A DNA stretch of 64,000 nucleotides from CAUZSN01 sp963582345 (GTDB lineage: Bacteria; Planctomycetota; Planctomycetia; Planctomycetales; Planctomycetaceae), in contig CAUZSN010000001.1 of the NCBI GenBank assembly GCA_963582345.1, positions 1 to 64,000 on the forward strand. The letters run 5' to 3'. The position numbers and the translations under genes are program-made. Under the pieces are notes generated by a model that did not search any database, was not told where the DNA came from, and saw only the letters and a program-made list of their open reading frames with translations. How positions within the stretch are numbered: the stretch's first letter is position 1; each line of letters starts with the position of its first letter. Below are positions 16,900 through 25,809 of this stretch, one piece after another.

Positions 16900-19341
16900 C
16901 TATGCAATCTCGATTGGTGGTTTTGTGGCCGCGCCCGTTCCCGCCAGTCGCTCGGGTTTCGGTGAGTGGACGAAGGTTACGGAGGAAGTTGTTTCGGCAT
17001 TCGATTGGCGGACCAGCCAACGAAGAAGTGCGATTGCGACGAATGCGGCGATGACCAAAGTGGGCCATTCGTAGCGGACAGTGTCGTCTTCGACGTAAAA
17101 GAACCAATTGATCGGAGCCGTTTCTACCCAGGAAGTGCTGACGCGTGCGTGCAGTACGCCTAGTGAATTGTAGATAAAGTGGAAAATAATTGCAGGCAGC
17201 AGGCTGTTGCTTCGAATTGCAATCAATGCCAGTACCAAGCCTAAGAGTGTCGCATTAAAAACCTGCTGGGGGACCATGTGCGTGACGCCGAACATCAGGC
17301 TGGAAAGTACAATGGCCAACCCGACGCGACCTGATCGACTAAATCCGCTCAGAATAAAGCCTCGAAAGGCGGTTTCTTCGCAAATGGCTGGAGTGAGGGC
17401 GAAAGCTAGCAATACGAACCACATAGGTTGCTGCACATCAGACATGGTTTCGAAATTTTTGACGACGCTTTCGGAAAGCTTTGGGAAGAACCAATTCAGT
17501 TGGGAAAGGAACTCCAGCGACAGCGGATGTAATACCAAAGGTAAGATGACGGCCAATGCCAGCATGCTGAACTTCGGCATCCGAAAACGGAATGTACGGA
17601 CAAAGCTGGTGGCCAGTGTTGCGCCCATGAACAACGCCGGGCAAAAGATGATGACCAGTTGTTGAATCATCAACAGTTTAAGCAACAATAGGCCGATCGC
17701 TTTCTTTAACTCGTTAGCTTCTATGGATGCATTGGCTAAAGTCGCATGCTCGATAGCCTGTCCCATAAATTTCAACGAGACGAACTGCAGCAGCATGATG
17801 ATCACAAAACAAAAACCGGCTTCCTCGAAACTCGGCGTCGGTTTCTTGTCGCATAGCAGATGCCGGATCCACAGCCTGAGTTCGAAACGTTCGGCTTCGC
17901 GGAAAAGTACTTCTTCGCTCTTGAATTGTTCAACGGCCCACCACAGTGCCAGTAAGCTGTAGCCAATGCTGGTCACCAGGACCGGGACGACATAAAAGTA
18001 TAATTCGTTGGTGGGGACGGGTGCCAGCAGCAGCGCCTTCAACAACAGAGCCACTCCTACGATCGGGATGATGCTGTAAAACGGTTTGATTTCGACTGCC
18101 GGAGACAAGCAGAAGACCGTCAACCCCATAGTGACCATCAACAGCGGCGTCAGGTAGTATTGACCCTCTTTTGTGCTACGAGCAAACGTTGCCAAAGCCA
18201 AACTTAGCGCGCTGAACAGCGCAGCCAACGGAATCAGCAGCACGATCAGCCAAATCAGCGAGGCCGGCGATGGGAACGCAATGTCACCGATCCTTGAAAA
18301 TGCGCCGCTCCCGGCCACGGAAACCATGTACTGCCCGGTTGCTCCCATGCTGGCTAGGTTCAATAATGCCGTCGAAGCACTGAACAGCATGACGGTAAAG
18401 AACTTGCCCATCACGATTTCGCTGCGTGTGGCGGGGCAAATCAGCAGCGTTTCCATAGTTCCCCGTTCTTTTTCGCCTGCCACCAGGTCGACCGCTGGGT
18501 AAAACGCTCCGGTCACCGCCATAATGACCAGCAGGGCGGGAAAAAGCTTACTCCACAAATTGGCGGCAATTTGCTTTTTTCCCGCTAGGTCGACGGATTT
18601 CGGACCAACCGGTTTTGGTAAAGTTTCCGGCAAATGAGCTAAGCTTAGCTGTTCTTTCAGGATCTCTTGTTCCCAGGCATCCATGGCTTGCTTGACTTGG
18701 GTATAGGCGACCTCTGACTTATCGTCGGCGCGGTTCTTGACGATGATTGGTCGGGGATAGTCGAAATTATTTTGTGCGCCGACTTTCCGGTCGACCAGTT
18801 GCCGCTTCGCTTTTTCAAGATGTTCCGCAAACCGTTCAGGAACGATGATTAACACTTGTATCTGGCTGGACGCGAAGATCTGAATCAGGTCTTGTTCAAT
18901 CTGATCCAATTCAGTCTGCAGAGCCGTTGTTCGGTCTTCGTCGTTTAGTTCTTGCATGACCAGTTCGATATCAGCTTCAAGCTGATCCCGGTTTCGAAGT
19001 TTCTCGCGGATGACTTTCGCCTGATCGATTAACTGGACCGCATGGGAGTCCGGCCCGTCCCGATCTGATTTGTCCAAGTCGGCTTCGGTAGTCACTGTAA
19101 GCCTGTCGGTGAACACAAAACGGTTTTCCTTCAGCAGCTGTGGCGGTGGTAAATATTCGGCTCCCAAGATGACCACTGTGCGAGGCTGTTCCCTGAACAG
19201 CATGGTCATTTGCAGCATGCCGATGCCGAGTGCCGGATACAGCAGTAGCGGTAACACGGCGACCATGAACAGTGTGCGGCGATCACGCAGTTGATCCTGC
19301 ACTTCACGGAGAAAAATCAACTGGATGTTGTTCCAACTCAT
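16900..19341 (-). CDS. ABC permease fused to CPBP (CAAX-type) membrane protease
   Basis: An 813-residue membrane protein from the ATG at 19341, which overlaps the stop of the upstream ATPase (ATGA). The N-terminal half is a NatB/ABC-2 type permease: an early helix (TLFMVAVLPLLLYPALGIG), a large soluble loop, then helices after about residue 260 with the segment GEKERGTMETLLICPATRSEI, typical of Na+ export permeases. The C-terminal part is a CPBP protease domain with EETAFRGFILSGFSR (EExxxR) and FGVTHM (FxxxH). The C-terminal tail is basic and cytoplasmic. With the ATPase it should form an exporter; the substrate is unknown. Confidence 0.9.
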   Translation of the reverse strand: MSWNNIQLIFLREVQDQLRDRRTLFMVAVLPLLLYPALGIGMLQMTMLFREQPRTVVILGAEYLPPPQLLKENRFVFTDRLTVTTEADLDKSDRDGPDSHAVQLIDQAKVIREKLRNRDQLEADIELVMQELNDEDRTTALQTELDQIEQDLIQIFASSQIQVLIIVPERFAEHLEKAKRQLVDRKVGAQNNFDYPRPIIVKNRADDKSEVAYTQVKQAMDAWEQEILKEQLSLAHLPETLPKPVGPKSVDLAGKKQIAANLWSKLFPALLVIMAVTGAFYPAVDLVAGEKERGTMETLLICPATRSEIVMGKFFTVMLFSASTALLNLASMGATGQYMVSVAGSGAFSRIGDIAFPSPASLIWLIVLLIPLAALFSALSLALATFARSTKEGQYYLTPLLMVTMGLTVFCLSPAVEIKPFYSIIPIVGVALLLKALLLAPVPTNELYFYVVPVLVTSIGYSLLALWWAVEQFKSEEVLFREAERFELRLWIRHLLCDKKPTPSFEEAGFCFVIIMLLQFVSLKFMGQAIEHATLANASIEANELKKAIGLLLLKLLMIQQLVIIFCPALFMGATLATSFVRTFRFRMPKFSMLALAVILPLVLHPLSLEFLSQLNWFFPKLSESVVKNFETMSDVQQPMWFVLLAFALTPAICEETAFRGFILSGFSRSGRVGLAIVLSSLMFGVTHMVPQQVFNATLLGLVLALIAIRSNSLLPAIIFHFIYNSLGVLHARVSTSWVETAPINWFFYVEDDTVRYEWPTLVIAAFVAIALLRWLVRQSNAETTSSVTFVHSPKPERLAGTGAATKPPIEIA

Positions 19342-20117
19342 GCCAACGCCGCCGCTTTGTAACCTTCGTCCCGGCACTGCCGTTCGTAGTTGTCGATCAA
19401 TTCAAAAAATAATTCTTCCATGTCCGGTTTACTGTGTTGATGCTCCAGCTCTTTCGGCGTGCCTGTCGCCAAAATGATGCCTTTATGGATTATGGCGATC
19501 CGATCGCATAGCTTTTCGACCTCACGCATGATGTGGGTCGAATACATAATGCATTTGCCTTGGTCACGTAGCAAACCGATAGTTTCCAGAACTTTTCGAG
19601 CTACCAAAACGTCTAGCCCCGAAGTTGGTTCGTCAAAAATTAGCACCGGCGGATCGTGAACGATGGTTCGAGCAATTGAAACTTTTTTCTTCATTCCGGT
19701 CGACATTTTCGACCCCAACACGTCCTTGAAATCGTACATTTGAAGCGTTGTGAAGATGCTGGTGATGCGCTCTTGCAAGGTATCTTCGGCCATGCCATAT
19801 AGGCGTCCGAAGTACTCGACCATTTCCCAGGCGGTCATACGATCGTAAATACCCGTGTTCCCTGACATAAATCCAATCCGGTTTCGTACTTCCGCTGGGT
19901 GCGTGCTGACATCGAAGCCGGTGATTGTCGCTGTGCCACTGGTTGGTCTGAGAACCGTACTCAGTATTCGTAGGCAGGTCGTTTTGCCGGCTCCATTGGG
20001 ACCCAACAGTCCGAAGATTTCGCCCGGCTGCACGTTAAAGTTGACACATTCGAGCGCAGTGACATGTCCTAGACGCAAATCCAGAAAGTTTTTTGTTAGT
20101 TCAGAGACATGAATCAT
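19338..20117 (-). CDS. ABC transporter ATP-binding protein (NatA-like)
   Basis: An ATPase subunit of about 259 residues from the ATG at 20117; a GTG at 20141 would add 8 residues. Walker A is GPNGAGKTTC. The signature region is STGMKKKVSIARTIVHDPP, a variant of LSGGQ in which SGGQ is replaced by STGM as in NatA-type exporters. Walker B is LIFDEPTSGLD, and the H-loop is in YSTHIMREVE. It energises the fused permease/CPBP protein encoded immediately downstream, with which it overlaps by 4 bases. Confidence 0.93.
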   Translation of the reverse strand: MIHVSELTKNFLDLRLGHVTALECVNFNVQPGEIFGLLGPNGAGKTTCLRILSTVLRPTSGTATITGFDVSTHPAEVRNRIGFMSGNTGIYDRMTAWEMVEYFGRLYGMAEDTLQERITSIFTTLQMYDFKDVLGSKMSTGMKKKVSIARTIVHDPPVLIFDEPTSGLDVLVARKVLETIGLLRDQGKCIMYSTHIMREVEKLCDRIAIIHKGIILATGTPKELEHQHSKPDMEELFFELIDNYERQCRDEGYKAAALA

Positions 20118-20424
20118 CGTCGAATCGTCCTGGTAAAACACTCACTCCTGAAACCGCATTACTGCAATCGTGCGGGACTGGTGTTCAATCACAGATACAG
20201 AGCGATTCACCGAAATCGCCAGCCCAAGCAGTATGATCAATTCAAACGTGCAACCACTGCAACATACAGAGGGGACCGACAGAACGTGGATCGTGAAACG
20301 GTCTTGAGTGAGTCGTTTACCTTATAGGTTGGCCCGACGAGAGCGACCCCAACTGCCACATTTGTTATATCGGCGAGTTGAGGACGGGTAGCGTTGTTCA
20401 ACCCGTTTGCTTGAGACATTCGGT

Positions 20425-21552
20425 CTAGTTGAAGTCGTCGATGTATTCGTAAAAGACGTTGCGTTGTCGAGGAATGTAGCCCGCTTCTTTGATAGACCTG
20501 CGGATCGTATCCAGCGATAAATAATAGACCGTTCCCGCCTCAGCCACGACGTTCTCTTCAATCATCAGGCTGCCCATGTCGTTTGCGCCGAAGAAGAGTG
20601 CAATCTGACCGATCTTTTCTCCTTGAGTGACCCAGGACGACTGGATGTTGGCGAAGTTGTCCAGATACAGTCGGCTGACGGCCTGAGTTTTCAGATATTC
20701 GAAGGCACCTGCCGGCGCAATGCGAGACATGTCACGATCTACGGCGAAACGGCCGCTAGGTATTGGAGGGGGACCGGGTGGGGGCTGAAACGTCCAGCAA
20801 ATGTAGGCAGTGAATCCACCCGTTTCGTCTTGCAATTGGCGAAGTCGTTCCAAATGTTCAATTCGATCCGCTAACGTTTCCACGTGGCCAAACATCATGG
20901 TTGCCGTCGAACGGCCGCCCAATTTGTGCCAGACGCGATGAACGTTCAGCCAATCGTCAGTTAGTACCTTGCCCCGGGTAATTTGCTTGCGAACTCGGTC
21001 TACCAGGATCTCGCCGCCGCCACCGGGCAAACTTCCCAATCCAGCCGTTTTCAGCCGTTCCAGCACCGTCCGTAGCGGTAGCTTGCTGATTTTTGTGAAG
21101 TGGTTAATTTCCGGTGGACTGAATCCGTGGACATTCAGTTGCGGAAAGTGCGCCTTGATGTCCCGTAGCAGTTCCTCGTACCACTCGAACGGCAACGACG
21201 GATGCAGGCCGCCTTGCAACAGAATCTGGTCTCCGCCCAGTTCAATCGTCTCCTCAATTTTCTTCAACAACACGTCGCGTTCCAGAACGTAAGTGTCTGA
21301 ATGATCGGCCGGCCGATAAAACGCACAGAAATCGCAGACGGCCGTGCAGGCATTTGTGTAGTTGATGTTCCGATCAATGTTATACGTGCGGAATGGTTCC
21401 GGATGAAGCCGTTCGGTGACCTTGTTGGCGACTTTGCCCAACTCGACCAAATCGCCGCACTTCAGAAGCTCCAATCCTTCGTCAAAGGTCAGCCGCTGCG
21501 CGCTAGCGGCTTTATCGAGCAAGTGTGCAATTTCGGAAGACAAGGTCAACAC
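20425..21552 (-). CDS. mqnC: Cyclic dehypoxanthinyl futalosine synthase MqnC
   Basis: Radical SAM enzyme of the futalosine menaquinone pathway, cyclising dehypoxanthine futalosine. The CxxxCxxC motif is NACTAVCDFCAFYR (about C69, C73, C76 from the chosen start). GGDQILLQGGLHP, VHGFSPPEI, TATMMFGHVET and CWTFQPP identify MqnC and not its relative MqnE. The open frame reaches back to 21657, but this would overlap mqnA by 146 bases and has no homology there. The GTG at 21552 (or TTG at 21549) gives the usual 375 residues and a 41-base overlap with mqnA. It is coupled to mqnA as a two-gene unit. Confidence 0.93.
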   Translation of the reverse strand: MLTLSSEIAHLLDKAASAQRLTFDEGLELLKCGDLVELGKVANKVTERLHPEPFRTYNIDRNINYTNACTAVCDFCAFYRPADHSDTYVLERDVLLKKIEETIELGGDQILLQGGLHPSLPFEWYEELLRDIKAHFPQLNVHGFSPPEINHFTKISKLPLRTVLERLKTAGLGSLPGGGGEILVDRVRKQITRGKVLTDDWLNVHRVWHKLGGRSTATMMFGHVETLADRIEHLERLRQLQDETGGFTAYICWTFQPPPGPPPIPSGRFAVDRDMSRIAPAGAFEYLKTQAVSRLYLDNFANIQSSWVTQGEKIGQIALFFGANDMGSLMIEENVVAEAGTVYYLSLDTIRRSIKEAGYIPRQRNVFYEYIDDFN

Positions 21553-22333
21553 CTTCGGGAGCCAGTCCCCGTTTGACTGCCAGTTGCTGGAATAGGACCA
21601 GTCCACTCCGTTCCGCCGATCCAAATTGGTAATACAGGTTTTTGGACAGGTAATCAATGGCCGACTGTTCCGAAAGGCCGAGTACCGGCGCCTCGCGCCG
21701 AGCGATCGCAGCGATGTTTTCCACGCCTCGGTCCCGGGCGCGATTTAGGGCCTCTTCGACGTTTCCCAACTCAAATCCCTCCCGCGTTGCCCACATCGCG
21801 AAGACGAACGGCAAACCTGTCCAATCGAGCCACTCTTCGCCAAGGTCCCAAGTTGCCGCAAACTTTTCGCGGGGCGGTTTGATAGCTCGGTCACCGATTA
21901 TCACAACCGCATCGGCATCGGTTCCGTTCGTCGACAAGCTGAGCGGCAATGGCTGGATTTCAGGTTTCACACCGTACCGCTCGGCTAACATGATTTGTGC
22001 CAGAACCGCACTGGTTCGCGAGCCTTCGTCCAGCGCCAAACTACGTATCTCGGCAACTGGAACGCGACTATATAGTTTAACGCTCAGTACCGGTCCGTGC
22101 GTTGCCACGCAGGCGTCGGAGACGATTTCGTAGCCTTTATCTCGCAGACATTCGATGGACGGGATCAATGCCACGTCGAGCAATCCATGGGCCAGTCCAT
22201 CAGCGAGCCGGCTGGGATAATCCAGGATTAATTCCGCCTTAGGAGCCAATAGGTTGAGCCCCTCGATCAACGGTTTCGAATTCAAGTAGTTGACCGCTCC
22301 AATGCGAACGGTCTGATATGTAGAACTCGCCAT
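21512..22333 (-). CDS. mqnA: Chorismate dehydratase MqnA
   Basis: A 273-residue protein from the ATG at 22333; the frame extends to 22426 but the family begins at RIGAVNYLNSKPLIEGL, directly after the chosen start. MqnA dehydrates chorismate to 3-enolpyruvylbenzoate, the first futalosine step. It has a periplasmic-binding-protein-like fold; LVFRNCTLAR ends the protein. ALIPSIECLRDKGYEIV and ALDEGSRTSAVLAQIML are family segments. mqnC overlaps its 3' end. mqnE, mqnB and mqnD are not in the window. Confidence 0.92.
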   Translation of the reverse strand: MASSTYQTVRIGAVNYLNSKPLIEGLNLLAPKAELILDYPSRLADGLAHGLLDVALIPSIECLRDKGYEIVSDACVATHGPVLSVKLYSRVPVAEIRSLALDEGSRTSAVLAQIMLAERYGVKPEIQPLPLSLSTNGTDADAVVIIGDRAIKPPREKFAATWDLGEEWLDWTGLPFVFAMWATREGFELGNVEEALNRARDRGVENIAAIARREAPVLGLSEQSAIDYLSKNLYYQFGSAERSGLVLFQQLAVKRGLAPEGVDLVFRNCTLAR

Positions 22334-22592
22334 CGTAGGAAAATCCCATTTCAGAATTGACACCACAGTTGAGACTTGATTATAGACACTCCAAATCTTG
22401 TCGCAATCCGGCCAAATGTGGGCCAACTTTTCAAACTGTAGCTGAATCTTCTAGAATCTAGAATTCGTCCGACAACGCCTAAACGTTTTTAGTTTGGCAT
22501 GTTCGGCTACCTAGCAATCTAGCTCTTAGGCGCCACAAGACGCTTAACCGCAAAGATGTTGTGAGAATCAACGACCTATTCTTTTTGAAGTT

Positions 22593-23906
22593 ATGCAATC
22601 GCTGAAAGTTGCCATCATTGGTTTGGGGACTGTTGGGACCGGGGTCGCTAAGATTTTGCTACAGCAGCCCGAGCGCATGACGCGGCGTGCTGGCCAATCG
22701 GTCGAACTGCGCCGAGTTGTTGTCCGTGACGTGAGCAAACCGCGCGACGTCGATCTACCTGAAGCAGTATTAACCAGCGACATCGAATCGGTCATCAACG
22801 ATGATCAGATCGACGTCGCCATCCAGTTGATTGGCGGCATTGAGCCGGCACGGAAAATCATGCTTTCACTTTTGGAATCGGGAAAGGATGTAGTGACCGC
22901 CAACAAGGCACTACTGTGCCAGCATGGCGATCAGTTGTTCGCTCGAGCTGAAGAATTGAATCGCTGTGTCGCTTTTGAAGCAGCTGTTGCCGGTGGAATT
23001 CCTATAATCGCGGCCGTGGGGCAATCGATGGCCGCAAACCAGATTACTTCAATTAAAGCGATCCTAAATGGCACGAGCAACTTCATCCTGACCGAAATGC
23101 TCTCTAAGGATCGCTCATATGTGGAAATTCTCGAACGGGCGCAGAAAATGGGTTATGCCGAATCCAATCCGGCTATGGATATCGAGGGGACTGATGCTGC
23201 ACAGAAGCTGGTCATACTGACTCAACTAGCCTTTGGAACAAAAGTTCCTCTTGAGTCATTTCTCTGCCAGGGCATTGACTTATTAGAACTGGCCGATTTG
23301 AAGTATGCCCAGGAACTTGGTTACACCGTCAAACTGTTGGCAGTAACTCAGTTGCTTGCCGGTCAGTTGGAGATGCACGTTCAACCGACATTGGTACGGC
23401 ACGAACGACCGCTGGCTCAGGTAGATGGTGTATTTAACATGATCGAGTTGGACGGCGATGCTGTCGGACCAACGTGGTATTCAGGTCTTGGAGCGGGGCA
23501 AATGCCTACCGCATCAGCCGTCGTTTCTGACCTGCTGGATATCGCTATCGGTCGTGCCCAGTTGACGTTTTCCCGACTGGACTTGTGGAGACATCACTTG
23601 CCGTTACCCGTTCGAACTGCAGAAGAGATTTCGCGACGCTATTACCTACGGTACAACGTTGAAGATCGCCCGCATGTGCTGGCTGACATAACTGACATAT
23701 TGGGTCGACATCAGATCAGTCTGGCGTCGGTCATTCAGCACGAAGCGTCTGGATTCGAACGAGACAAGTCGTCAGCGGCATCGATTGTCCCACTGGTCGT
23801 CATGACCCACCGCACGACTGAAGGTAGTATGCGGGCCGCCGACATTGAGCTGGACAAGTTGGCCTCGCTGCGTCCGCCGCTTATTCGTATGCCGGTCGCT
23901 GATTGA
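22593..23906 (+). CDS. hom: Homoserine dehydrogenase
   Basis: A 437-residue monofunctional enzyme that reduces aspartate semialdehyde to homoserine for threonine and methionine. The NAD(P) motif is IIGLGTVGTGVAKIL (about residues 8-22). VVTANKALL carries the conserved lysine, and GTSNFILTEM and GYAESNPAMDIEGTDAAQK form the catalytic centre. An ACT domain is at the C-terminus (RPHVLADITDILGRHQISLAS), which suggests feedback control by threonine or another amino acid. Its stop overlaps the next start (TGATG), coupling it to lepA. Confidence 0.96.
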   Translation: MQSLKVAIIGLGTVGTGVAKILLQQPERMTRRAGQSVELRRVVVRDVSKPRDVDLPEAVLTSDIESVINDDQIDVAIQLIGGIEPARKIMLSLLESGKDVVTANKALLCQHGDQLFARAEELNRCVAFEAAVAGGIPIIAAVGQSMAANQITSIKAILNGTSNFILTEMLSKDRSYVEILERAQKMGYAESNPAMDIEGTDAAQKLVILTQLAFGTKVPLESFLCQGIDLLELADLKYAQELGYTVKLLAVTQLLAGQLEMHVQPTLVRHERPLAQVDGVFNMIELDGDAVGPTWYSGLGAGQMPTASAVVSDLLDIAIGRAQLTFSRLDLWRHHLPLPVRTAEEISRRYYLRYNVEDRPHVLADITDILGRHQISLASVIQHEASGFERDKSSAASIVPLVVMTHRTTEGSMRAADIELDKLASLRPPLIRMPVAD

Positions 23907-25741
23907 TGTCACTGAACCACGAATCGGACATCAGCTCAATGGATCCGCGTTTTATCCGAAATTTTTCGATTGTTGCCCATATCGATCATGGCAAGAGCAC
24001 ATTGGCGGACCAGTTGCTATTGAAGACGGGAGCAATCAGCGACCGTGAGTTCAAAGATCAGATCTTGGACGATCTGGAGATTGAACGGGACCGTGGAATC
24101 ACCATCAAGGCGCGGACTGTTGCCATTAACTATGTGTATCAAGGACAGAAGTACGAATTGAATCTCATCGACACGCCGGGTCACGTCGACTTTCATTATG
24201 AAGTATCGCGCAGCCTAGCGGCCTGCGAAGGCGCGTTGTTACTAGTTGACGCGTTTCAAGGTGTTCAGGCTCAAACCATGGCCAATGCTTATGCGGCGCT
24301 CGAAGCAGATTTGTCCATCATTCTGGTGATTAACAAGATCGACTTGCCGCTGACTCGCATCAGTGAAGTGTTGGAAGAAGTGGAAACGATTTTGGGACTG
24401 GATGCAGCGTCTGCCCTTCAAATTAGCGCCAAACAGGGGCTTGGTATCGACGAAATTTTTGAAGCGATTATCCAATGCGTTCCACCGCCGCAAGGGCGTC
24501 CAGACGCACCGTTGCGTGCACTGGTGTTCGACGCTAAGTACGACGAATACCGTGGCGTAATGGCGTACGTGCGCGTCATCGACGGGAGGCTGAGAAAAGG
24601 CCAAATGATTGAATTTATGAAAACGGGCACGTCACACGCGGTGATCGAGCTGGGGCAGTTCCGCCCGCAAATGACCGCTTGCGAATCGCTGGGTCCGGGC
24701 CAAGTGGGTTACCTGCTGAGCGGCATTAAACAGTTAGGCCTTGTGCACGTGGGCGACACGGTCGCTGAGATGAAAAACCTGCCCAAAACAGCGTTGCCTG
24801 GGTATCAGGAACCGCAGCAGATGGTCTTCTGCGGAATGTATCCGACAGAAGCGACTGACTTCGAAAAACTACGCGAAGAATTACTAAAGATGAGCATAAA
24901 TGATTCCAGCTTCACATTAGTTCCGGAAACTAGCGAAGCACTCGGTTTCGGATTTCGCTGCGGGTTCCTAGGCATGTTGCACATGGAGATCATCCAACAG
25001 CGACTAGAAAGCGAAGCCGGCATCAACTTAATCCAAACCGCTCCGAACGTCACCTACGAAATCCAAACACGCAATGGCCAGTGCATTCTTATCGACAACC
25101 CTCAGGAAGTACCCAATATCGGGGAGATCCAGGAATTCCGCGAACCGATCGCCCGAGTGACCTATATCCTGCCCAGCGAGTACATTGGTGCAATTATGCA
25201 GTTGTGCGAAGATCGTCGCGGCATTTACAAGAGCACCGAATACCTGGGCCCAAAGCGGGCGCAATTGATTTATGAATTGCCATTAGGCGAGATTGTGTAC
25301 GACATGCACGACAAGCTGAAAAGCGCGACACGTGGTTACGGGACAATGGACTACGAAATCGTTGGTTTCCGGTCGGCCGAATTGGTCAAGTTGGATATCC
25401 TGGTGAAAGGCAAATGTGTCGACGCTCTGTCGACGATTGTTCACCGTTCAAAGGCAGACCGCCGTGGTCGCAGTCTGGTCACGCGACTGAAGAACGAAAT
25501 CTCGAAGCACCAGTTCGAAATCGCATTGCAAGCTACCATTGGCTCACGCGTGATCGCCCGCGAAACTATTCCTGCGCTCCGCAAAAACGTGACTGCCAAA
25601 TGCTATGGCGGCGACATCACCCGCAAGCGCAAACTGTGGGCTCAGCAGCGTGAAGGCAAGAAACGTATGAAGCAATTCGGCGAGGTTCAAATCCCGCAGA
25701 AGGCGTTCTTGTCCGTGTTGGAAGTGGGAAATGACGAGTAG
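23906..25741 (+). CDS. lepA: Elongation factor 4 (LepA)
   Basis: Ribosome-associated translational GTPase that back-translocates or remodels stalled ribosomes. G1 is AHIDHGKST, G2 RGITIKA, G3 DTPGHVDF and G4 NKIDLP, all intact, followed by domains II, III, V and the LepA-specific C-terminal domain (RKRKLWAQQREGKKRMK). The ATG at 23906 overlaps the hom stop; the ATG at 23939 (MDPRFIRNFSIVAHID) would give the classical length of about 600 and is equally possible. The gene is followed after 68 bases by a signal peptidase gene, the same order as lepA-lepB in E. coli. Confidence 0.97.
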   Translation: MSLNHESDISSMDPRFIRNFSIVAHIDHGKSTLADQLLLKTGAISDREFKDQILDDLEIERDRGITIKARTVAINYVYQGQKYELNLIDTPGHVDFHYEVSRSLAACEGALLLVDAFQGVQAQTMANAYAALEADLSIILVINKIDLPLTRISEVLEEVETILGLDAASALQISAKQGLGIDEIFEAIIQCVPPPQGRPDAPLRALVFDAKYDEYRGVMAYVRVIDGRLRKGQMIEFMKTGTSHAVIELGQFRPQMTACESLGPGQVGYLLSGIKQLGLVHVGDTVAEMKNLPKTALPGYQEPQQMVFCGMYPTEATDFEKLREELLKMSINDSSFTLVPETSEALGFGFRCGFLGMLHMEIIQQRLESEAGINLIQTAPNVTYEIQTRNGQCILIDNPQEVPNIGEIQEFREPIARVTYILPSEYIGAIMQLCEDRRGIYKSTEYLGPKRAQLIYELPLGEIVYDMHDKLKSATRGYGTMDYEIVGFRSAELVKLDILVKGKCVDALSTIVHRSKADRRGRSLVTRLKNEISKHQFEIALQATIGSRVIARETIPALRKNVTAKCYGGDITRKRKLWAQQREGKKRMKQFGEVQIPQKAFLSVLEVGNDE

Positions 25742-25809
25742 TCCTGCTTTCGCGAAATCGTTGCATTCCGCTAGAATCAAAGAGCCGCTGTTTTGGTGAT
25801 CGAGAAATT

